Shown: in pieces, positions 1 to 7,851 of the stretch
How positions within the stretch are numbered: position 1 is the stretch's first letter
How the letters are laid out: each line of letters begins with the position of its first letter
Source: Ettlia oleoabundans
Lineage: Eukaryota; Chlorophyta; Chlorophyceae; Chlamydomonadales
Length of the DNA: 17,074 bases
Direction of reading: 5' to 3'
NCBI GenBank assembly: GCA_019693395.1
Contig: JAAMXP010004984.1
Span: 1 to 17,074 of the forward strand
Notes under the pieces: generated by a model
Told to the model about the DNA's origin: nothing
Databases searched by the model: none
Seen by the model: the letters and a program-made list of their open reading frames with translations, nothing else
Made by a program: the position numbers and the translations under genes

Positions 1-355
1 GGGGGATATAAGGTAAGAATTGAAGACAGTGGAACACGAGCAACAAATCGCCCATTGGATTGATTTTGCCAGCAGGGCTTGGTTGAGGAGCAGGGAGCTG
101 AGAAGGAGCCTTGGAAAGCAGGGAGCTGCTCAAGGAGGGTTGAGAAAGGCGGAGCTGCGAAAGACAAAGTGAATGGTGAGGACAGCGGGAAAAGACAAGC
201 AGCGATGGGTGCAGATGGCTTTCCCAATGTTTGAGTAGGCTGCTACACTCCACCCAGCTTCACCCGTTGTGCGATTAGGGCTAGCTACCAACCTGCCCTT
301 TAGAAATGCAGCAGACCCAACAGACCTTTGGGTCAAGCACCCTACACCTTCGCAC
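1..355 (-). other. Intron of the transporter gene, running off the left edge
   Basis: This stretch follows the donor of the last visible transporter exon (GCA G|GTGCGAAGG, donor G at 355). I found no further coding exon here. The family segment expected next (a helix rich in T, I, D and G, following THKSL) is absent, so the remaining exons lie outside the window. On the plus strand, roughly 85-165 is a purine-rich patch with repeated GGAGCTG/GGGAGCTG words, which reads as pyrimidine-rich on the sense strand. Confidence 0.7.
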
Positions 356-3300
356 CTGCTAGGCTCTTGTGTGTGCCCAAGTCTGCTGAGACGGCAGTGG
401 TGATAAGCGCGTAGGGACCGTTGACGAAGAAGCCAGCCGTCATCATCAGTGCAATGTTGACTGCACAATCATGAAAGCACTATGAACCAGGTTGAAGCGT
501 TGGGAGGGAGGACGCAATTTTGTGGACGGTGTGCAGTGGGCAGAACAGCTTGGCAGTAGTGCAGGGGAGTGGGGCAAGTCAGGGCAGGTCCAAAGCGAGC
601 AAGAGCAGCAGGAAGGCAGCCTTGCCGTGGTTGCTTTGGCCAGCAACCGGCCCACTGCCTTCAATTGCGCTGGAGGCTCACCAGCAAAGGAGACCTCCCC
701 GAAGACGCGGTAGAGGTAGAGGAAAGGGATGGCGGCAAACACAAAGGCAAAGGAGACCAGGGCAGAGGCGCCGCTGGCATCTGCAGGGGGGGTGAAGGAA
801 GTAAAGAAAAAATGCATTGGGACGGATCTGAGCAGTGAGGTGGTGTAACTGTAAGCGTGCGGGGGGCTCAAATGCTGAGTGTTTTCACTGCAGACGGCAC
901 AGGCTGGTGCACTGCAACGTGCATCGGCTGCAACACAAGCAAGTATCCAGGGCACGTGCCCATGCTGCCGGTGCAGCGTCAACAAGTGGCGTGGCAGGGC
1001 CTGAGGTGCTTCCCCAATTGCTGATGCTGCAAACCTATGCATCCACCTGACAGCCAGCCTGCGATGGTGCCCCCAAGCACGCCCCCCACATCAAACAAGA
1101 TGGACAGGTTGCCCGCTTCCTACGGAAGACAAGGGGACACAAAGGGCGGTATGTGGCAAACCCAGCCGGGCCAGAAGACATTGCCGCAACAATAAACAGC
1201 TAACACCGAAAACGACAACGACATTGACACAGCAGCAACAGAGGGAATTGGACCGGCAGGCCGCTGCTGCGCGTGGTGCCTACTGAGGGTGTAAGGGTAC
1301 AACAACAACAACAACAACACGGATCCACAGCGAAAAATAGCTACGGAGTGGCAGGGTGCTCCTGTTACTGTGCCTGGCGGCGAATACCTACCGAGGGTGT
1401 GAGGGTACGACCGCCCACAGCGGTGGTGGAGATGTAATAGGGCAGCCAGTAGAGGAACGTGTAGGCCACCAGCTTTGCAAAGAACAGGGTCATCGCAAAC
1501 ACTGCAGCAGCGGGAGGGAGCAGCTAAAGGTTGCTGTCAAGCAACACTTGACTCACTGTAAGGAGGGGGGCAGAAGAGGGCACAAGGACAAACATTGCAG
1601 CAGAGGGAAGGAGAAGCTAAAGGGATGTTGTCAAGCACCATTGGCAACGTTTGATTCACTACAAGGGGGCAGCCGGGGACATTACGTGAGCAGCATGGGG
1701 CGTAGCCACGAAAGACCAGCCGCAGCTTGTCCGCCTCAGCAGCGACTGTTGCACAACTGCTGAAGCATGGTCTTACATGCGTCAGGAGCACGCAGCCAGG
1801 GGTGAAGCCCTAGCCTTACCCGCTACCCCGGGGATGCACCAAGCAGCGAAGAAGGACACGCCCGCCTGCACAAGCAGTTGGGCATGGGTTTGGATCCGGC
1901 TGGCATTAGTCAGAGGAGGTGAAACACGCAAGAGATGGCTCATGGGGTGGCGCCAATGTGGAGGACACCGTAGCATTGCAGATTTGCTAGCTATGGATGG
2001 CCCAACAAGCGCTCTGCGCTGCTTGATTCTGCTCTATGACGATATGGTCTGTGTAGTCTCCACATATCTTTACGACGATGCACGATCCACTCCACACACC
2101 CCACCAACAGTCCATTATGCACCAAGCCGCCTACCCACCTTGTCCCGCGTGGACATGAACGTACGGTCTGATCGCGGCGATCCACCCAGCAGCAGGTCAG
2201 CCTCGCTACCCTCCACGCTGTCTCTGCAGGTACGATGCGGTACAGAGGGCGGTACAGTCAGCTAAATAGGGTGGCACAGGTGCTGTGTGGTGGCAGTGGA
2301 GGATAACGTCCGTCAAAACACCACGCGGCACAACAAAAGATGAGTGTGGCATTTGTCATTATGCGAGACCTGCAAAGTCAACTTGCAGCACAAAAGAGAT
2401 GAGGTTGTCGGATGACAATCAAGAAGCCGGCAGGTAACCACCCCCACCAATCAATGCCACGGCAACAGGCCACAGATGCGCATCTCACCTGCGCTTGTTG
2501 TGCAGCACCAAGGTTGAACCCATGCCCCACAGCCCGTGCTTGCCGTGGCCCCCGTGGATGGTGTGGTGCTCGGCTGCGGAAGGGGCAGGAGCATCAACAG
2601 AAGGCAAAATCAGCAAAAGGGGAGGCATGTATTGCGGGAGACGACAGCTGCCAATAGTGAGGTGCTACGCTGCAGCGGGGGCGGGGACAAGATCAAAAGG
2701 CGATACAAGGACATGAAGCATTAGTGCCGGGCATGGCTGCCGTACATTGTGTGATGCCTGGATGAAGGTTCAGGGATAAGCAGGAGATAAGTGGGAGGTG
2801 GCAGTTTTATTAAAGTTGATGGCAGGTTCACACAGGGCACAGGCGAAAATGGGAGTCCGGGCAGAAAGCTTTGGTGGCAGGCGGTTGCAGCAGGAAGACG
2901 ATTGGACTGTAGCCGAGGCTGCAGCTTAGCGAAGGCTTCCCAAACCAGTCAGCTCTCCCAACACTGTGTTGTGAATTAGACCATTAAAACAAATCAACAA
3001 TACTGTTGTGTCACCATCACTCACCCAGCTGAGCCTGCACATGGGAAGGCACCAGCCCGCCTCGCCCCCGGGCGATGTTGGCCAGGTGCCGCTCCAGATA
3101 GGCACGTGCCTGCAGGTGGAAGAAGTCGGCAGTGTTTGGCATGGCGGAAAAGCTGCGAGGCAAATAAAGGGCTGGCAGGATCAGGGGATGGGAATGCTCG
3201 GGGGCAGTCATGGTCCCAGGCAAACAACAGTGAATGCAAGCAAGAATGCCCTGATGGGTGACTGTTCTGAAAAACACATGGCGTGGCGGAGCAGTGTTTC

Positions 3301-6300
3301 AACAGTAACTTTGCAGAACAGGGCTGCAAGGGGGGGCATAAACAATACATGAATAGGTATCAGCAGGGCAGGTATCATCTCACCTCAGCGCTCATGCCGC
3401 TGACATCGCTGGCCTCGCTGCGTGGCGTCAGCGGTTCGCTGCCAGCCTGCACCGGGGGGGAACAATGCAGCCAATCAAGTAACCGCAAGCACAAGGTTGA
3501 GAAGGCGGGGAATGGAGACCAATTTTTTGCAGCTTACAGCAACAGTTTGCAAGTAGAAAGCCTTGCAGACGCCAGGTGCAGTACTTCTCGCGCCAACCCT
3601 ACACCCACTCGCCCACTCTGCAGACACTTCTGAGCCAATGACTCATCCTCTCTGTAACCTTACCCCACCCGCCCACTCCGCACACGGCTCTGAGCCAACG
3701 ACTACACCTCTCAATGACCTTACCCCACTCCCCACCCTGCACACACCTCTGAGCCAATGACCGATCCTGACTGCGGCAGGAATCCGATGTCTTGCGGCTC
3801 AACGACGAGGAAGGAGAAGATGATGAGGCCTGTGGGGACAGGGAGGCTTGTGTTGGTGGTATCCTGAGTGGTTCATTGTGGAGGCGTACCAAAGTGGGTA
3901 TGAAATGAGTGGTGGCAGGTGTGCTGATGCTGACAGCAACATCGGATACCGTTGCAACCATAAGCATATGTTCTGAGCATCCCCACAGGCTCATGCCTCT
4001 ATACAGCTCCGCCTTTACCATTACATCCCAATGTTCACACTTGGCAAGTACACCCCAGCTGACCCACCCGGCACTCACCGCACACTGCAATGAACGCCCC
4101 TGGCACCAGAAAGGACCAGCCCCAGCCATACTTGAGCATGTATGCGGCAATCAGGCTGCCCACAATGTTCCCTGCGGGGCAGGAAGGTGGCCAGGCACCA
4201 TTGGACGCTGGATTTGACGACAAGAAAGCCAGAACAACACTACACTTGCGATGCAGTAACGACACAAACTGCATGCCATGGCACCAGCGGAGTATTGGAA
4301 AGGCACCCACTCTCGCTACACCAGACCTAGCACATGCTGCTGGCCTCATTGCGCACCCACGGAGGTGTGTGCATTCCACACTCCCATGATGAGGCCTCGC
4401 TTGCCCTTGCCAAACCAGTTGGCCATCACGCTGACCACGCTGGGCCAGCCTGTTGCCTGCAGCAGGCCTGCAAGCAGTGCCAAACAACGATGTACAGGCG
4501 TGAATGCACGGGGCAACAATTAGCAATTGGACCAAGAACAGTGAGACAGCCTACGCATGCCAGTTGTGTCATGCAAGTGCAGGGCATCATGCCAGCTGTC
4601 TAATGCCTGGTATGGTATGCAATAGGTCCAGGTGCCCGCTCACCTCCCACAACTTGCACCGCTATGAAATACGCCATGGAGTGGATGCGCCAGAAGTAGG
4701 CGGCCCCAAACAGCGCCACACAGGCGCCGCTCCCCAGCATGCCACCTGCGGGAGGGCATGGCATGCTAATCAGCAACCTATGCGGAAGGGCATGCCGAGC
4801 GAGAGCTGCCTCCATCCCAAGTGGATTCAGCCTGGTAAGGTGTGCATGCGGTGATATGTGTGACCGGATCAAACCCAGCACAGCATATCCTTGCGCTAGC
4901 CAACTCCGCCCCCATCGCACCTGTCAGAAAGTGTCGCAAGTCCACTCTATCTCCCAAGTGCCCGCTCACAAACATGCCGACTGCAGGGAACGGCGACAAG
5001 CGGCGGCTGTGAGGACAAAGTGCAGCGACAACAACCTTCCCTGCAGGGCAAACGCTTGGCTGACACGCCGACCATTTAATGACAACTGACTCGTGGGATG
5101 GGGAAGACCGACAACAGATAGTATGCCATGCCCAACACAGGTAATGACACGTCCTGCAACGGCAGGCTGCTAGGTAGAGCTGTGGATTACACTGACAACA
5201 GAGAGAACGACACACCCACATACTCACATGCATAGGCTCCCAGGAAAGCCAGATCCAGCTGCCCCAGCAGCGCCTTGCCGTCGCGCTGGTGGTTGAAGGG
5301 GGCCCAGCCGCCGCTGTCCACGCTGCTGCCCTGGGCCCAGCTGTTCTCAAGGTCAAGATCTGCACGGCGATTGCCGCACAAATAATTGCAATGCAAATTG
5401 AAGGACAACCAAGGAACGTGAAAGCCAAGTGGTGCGGGGCAGAGCAGCGATGGCACAGGGCAGCAATGCCAGCAACAGCCGCTCCCAGGATGGCATATGA
5501 AAGAAGCCTCTCAGCACTGGACTTCCCTACTAACCCAAGACAGCACACTAAACGTTGCAGCAATGCACAGGCGTTGGGGAGCACACGCCACCCACCATTG
5601 CTAGCGTCGCCATGCAACACGCTCTTCACAATGGACGGTGGCTTGCGGGAAGCGTGGTAGGCGGTGTAGCAGAGGAATGTGAGGGCAAGCACGATGAGGC
5701 GGTTGGTCTGCAGCGGTGGAAAGTGGTGCAAGCTGAGCGATGGGGCAGGCAACAGTGGTAAGGGGAGCAAAGCAGGCACCTCGGCCAACAACGGCCTGAG
5801 ATGGATTGCAAGCCTGCTGATTCACAACAAGAAGTCTTCCAACCAGCATGTGCGTCTGACCCCTCCCCCAATCCACGGACCTTGCAAGCATACATGCATG
5901 GCTAACGGAGTTCCTCAGCTGCTGTGCTGAGCTGGCAGCCGCACTGCATGCACCATGCAGACCATGCATTGTTATGCGTACGAACAGCCTCCCTGCCAGC
6001 TGCTGCTAACTTACCCCCAATGAGAATCCCCTGCCACGCGGCGTCAGCTTCTCCAACAAGCGGTACCCCAAGGGGGCCTGGTACTGCTTCAATGCATCCA
6101 TCCTTCGCTCTACGGGGCCCACGCCTCGTATGAAATGTGAACGATCGTTTGCCGACTCGGTGCGCAGCGGCGCGACGTCGCCGCTGTCGAGTGTGACAGT
6201 TGTCTCAAAAGCAACGCGGCGGGTGCTGCCCGGTTGCTGGGTGCTGCCCTGAGCGCCTGCAGGTGCGTCACCAGGCGGCGTGGGATGGGTGCCGTTGTTT

Positions 6301-6840
6301 AGCCCCACAGCCGATCCAACCACTGCCCCTTGATCAAAGGCACCACCGCCACCGTTCAATTTGCCGCTGCCGCTGCTTCCCAACGCCGCTAGAGCGATCG
6401 AATCGCCGCTGCTGGTCGCCAGGAGAGCCGACACGTCTGGGTGCTCACGGTGATCGCTGTCTTGCTTCTCCTTCTTTTCCTTCTTGGGTTTGACCACCTT
6501 ATCGACCAAGCGCTGGAGAGTGGCTGGGATGCTGCTCACTGCTTCCTCAAGGGTTACCACCCCGTTATTGCCAGCGGGTGTTGAGTTGCTGCGCCCTGTC
6601 TCAACCGAAAACGGCAGGTAGGGCTGCCTACCAGGAGCGCGGATAGTCCCACGTGCGCTGCCAGGGAGTGTAGCTGCTGCTGAAGGGCCTGCAGAACCAG
6701 CTGCTGCCGCCGCGGCTGCGGAAGGATAGCTGGCTGGGCTGCGCCGACGTGCGGGCTGCTGGTTGCGTGAGGGCGGCACAAGCTGCTGCCTCTCACTGTC
6801 CTGCGGGCTGGCCAGGGTTGCGGGTGCTGCGCTCGGCCAT
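356..6840 (-). CDS. SLC37-like: SLC37-family sugar-phosphate / glycerol-3-phosphate transporter, partial at its 3' end
   Basis: A 12-helix MFS antiporter of organic phosphates (glycerol-3-P or hexose-P against Pi); substrate and membrane are not readable from sequence. Coding exons on the minus strand: 6840-6797, 6657-6015, 5707-5596, 5359-5228, 4980-4921, 4745-4644, 4467-4357, 4171-4079, 3829-3747, 3446-3384, 3109-3025, 2573-2489, 2223-2139, 1865-1820, 1501-1392, 1119-1047, 780-682, 460-356. All junctions keep frame. Diagnostic blocks in order: FLCYTAYHASRKP (TM1), FVSGHLGDRVDLRHFLTG (TM2), QATGWPSVVSVMANWFGKGK (TM4), WNAHTSVGNIVGS (TM5), FFAKLVAYTFLYWLPYYI (TM7), LFDVGGVLGGTIAGWLS (TM8), NGPYALITTAVSADLGTHKS (TM10). 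TM1-10 are present; TM11-12 and the stop lie beyond the window. The TM6-TM7 loop (about residues 442-566) is long and hydrophilic, as in SLC37. The N terminus (about 225 residues before TM1) is far longer than usual. The start (ATG at 6840, in-frame TGA just upstream) and the first coding intron (6796-6658) are the least certain parts; exon 3109-3025 could also begin slightly upstream. Confidence 0.92.
1279..1408. repeat. 22-bp direct repeat copying a splice donor (1279-1300 and 1387-1408)
   Basis: The two 22-mers differ at two positions (CCTACTGAGGGTGTAAGG versus CCTACCGAGGGTGTGAGG, each followed by GTAC). The right copy spans the real exon end TCG|GTAGGT of the transporter; the left copy is 108 bp away in the intron and reads TCA|GTAGGC, a weaker donor. 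Confidence 0.75.
1299..1319 (+). repeat. (AAC)n microsatellite
   Basis: Seven uninterrupted ACA/AAC triplets inside the intron that follows transporter exon 1501-1392. On the sense strand it reads (GTT)n. It directly abuts the copied donor sequence at 1279-1300. Confidence 0.9.
1494..1672. repeat. Imperfect tandem duplication over the acceptor of transporter exon 1501-1392
   Basis: Copy A (about 1494-1573) and copy B (about 1587-1672) share CAAACA(C/T)TGCAGCAG, GGAG.AGCTAAAGG, TGTCAAGCA, TTGA.TCACT and GGGGGCAG in the same order. Copy B has a 9-10 bp insertion. Copy A contains the working acceptor CTGCTGCAG|TGTTTG. Copy B, upstream on the sense strand, reads CTGCTGCAATGTTTG, so the AG is lost. 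The copied part includes the first exon bases. Confidence 0.75.
3602..3779. repeat. About 60-bp tandem repeat, three diverged copies, covering a splice donor
   Basis: Units at about 3602-3660, 3661-3720 and 3721-3779 share the phrases CCCAC(T/C)C.GCCCACTC.GCA, CTCTGAGCCAA.GAC and (in two) CCT.ACC. The right-hand unit covers the end of transporter exon 3829-3747 (sense TCAGAG|GTGTGT). In the middle unit the site reads GAGCCGTGTG and in the left unit GAAGTGTCTG, so only one copy keeps a good donor. Confidence 0.85.
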
Positions 6841-6865
6841 CAAATTGAGTCACTTGCAAAGGAGC
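6841..6865 (-). other. 5' untranslated end of the transporter's first coding exon
   Basis: A good acceptor (pyrimidine tract then CCCCTGCAG, AG at 6867-6866) opens this short leader directly before ATG 6840. A TGA lies in frame four codons upstream of the ATG, which closes the reading frame and supports 6840 as the initiator. The ATG context is TTTGATGGCC, with G at +4. Confidence 0.55.
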
Positions 6866-7287
6866 CTGCAGGGGACAGCCGCCAAGGCAGGCCTATCGAC
6901 GTATTCACCAGTAGGCGGGTGGTGGGGCAGCGGCAACCTGGCGGCGGTAGAGCCGGGGAGAACGCAGAGGGCGAAGGATTTCCCAGAGAGCGCCAGCAAA
7001 ATGCAGCTGGAAGGGTGTGCAGCTCGCAGATAGCTGGTTTTCGATGCGTGCGCAATTCGCCCAACTTGCAAGCTGCACTTCACTGCGGGTAGCCGCCTCA
7101 AAGTTGCAACACGCTTCACATTAAAGCTGCATTCTGTCCCGGTCGGGTCGAGCACTGGGAGTGGCAGTGGTGCGGCATTCCACGCGGCCACACCTACCCC
7201 GGCCGATTGTCTCGCCGTATGCGCCGCCGAATCAGGGACGATACATAAGATCACACAGAGCGTGTTCAAGAACAAGCGCGGACTCAC
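6866..7287 (-). other. Putative 5'-UTR intron of the transporter gene
   Basis: On the minus strand GAG|GTGAGTCC at 7288/7287 is a near-perfect donor, and CCCCTGCAG at 6866 is a good acceptor placed 25 nt before the chosen start codon. The open minus-strand frame beginning at 7287 starts on this very GTG and includes no family sequence, so I read it as intron (422 nt) rather than coding. The leader exon upstream of 7288 contains a TAG and looks non-coding. Confidence 0.5.
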
Positions 7288-7288
7288 C

Positions 7289-7851
7289 TCTCTATTGTGA
7301 CGGAATGCTGAACGAGGAGACGCCGTAGAAGATCAATTGATATTGAATGCAGCCGGGCTTGGAGGGACACTTCAGAAGATTCAAAGAGCACAAGATGACA
7401 GGCTGGCAATCATGGCACGCCATGGCGGGAGGCGGCCTGGTACCCTCAGATGAGCGGTTGGCGGAGGTGGAAGGGAGAGTGCAGATGCAGGAAAGGACAC
7501 AGACTGACTGTCCAGGAATCTGTCTTGATGCAGTAAATATTCTTTATGGCAGAGGAAATGGTCAAGGAAGGGTTTGCAGTGGGAAGGGGTTGTGACACAA
7601 CTTGCCCGCACTCTTCGTGCGTCGCCCCTACTCGCCCTTAGGTGGCTGGCCCGCTGTTGCAGGTAAAGATCACAATTCATCCCACGGTAAATGCGCAAGG
7701 CTAAGTCCAGCAACGTGCTACTGAACGTCCTGCAGCCTATAATACCCTCAATCGGCGCCCATCTTTGCGCCACCTCAGCAGGCGCCAACCAAGTACTGCT
7801 CGAAAACTGGAACCCCAGATCAATTCGTAAACCTCTGAACGTATTGTCAGC
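7289..7851. promoter_or_regulatory. Divergent promoter region between the transporter and the UBFD1 homologue
   Basis: Between the transporter's probable leader exon (minus strand, ending at 7288) and the UBFD1 start codon (7852) there are about 560 bp with no supported exon. Transcripts must leave in both directions from here. Two GGCGCC palindromes (near 7754 and 7781) flank a TTTGCGCC word resembling an E2F site; that resemblance is weak evidence. A plus-strand ATG frame at 7347-7595 exists but resembles no family I know. Confidence 0.45.
7738..7744 (+). promoter_or_regulatory. TATA-like element upstream of the UBFD1 homologue
   Basis: TATAATA lies 108 bp before the ATG at 7852. If it is a TATA box, transcription would begin near 7770 and give a leader of about 80 nt. 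There is no transcript evidence, and the match is to a short AT-rich word only. Confidence 0.25.

Noticed and set aside
4778..5791. A 337-codon minus-strand frame as one uninterrupted protein
   Set aside because: It contains true transporter pieces (TM1, part of the TM2 region) separated by sequence with GTGGGT/GTGAGT donors and TGCAG acceptors that match no family member; the open frame crosses introns by chance.
6006..6779. A 257-codon minus-strand frame taken as a complete gene starting at 6779
   Set aside because: Its first codon is GTG, not a normal eukaryotic start, and its last two codons and stop (VS, TAG) are the intron donor GTAAGTTAG. The frame is an exon of the transporter.
7347..7595. 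An 82-codon plus-strand ATG frame between the transporter and the UBFD1 homologue
   Set aside because: It has no recognisable domain and lies in the divergent promoter region; a frame of this length is expected by chance here.
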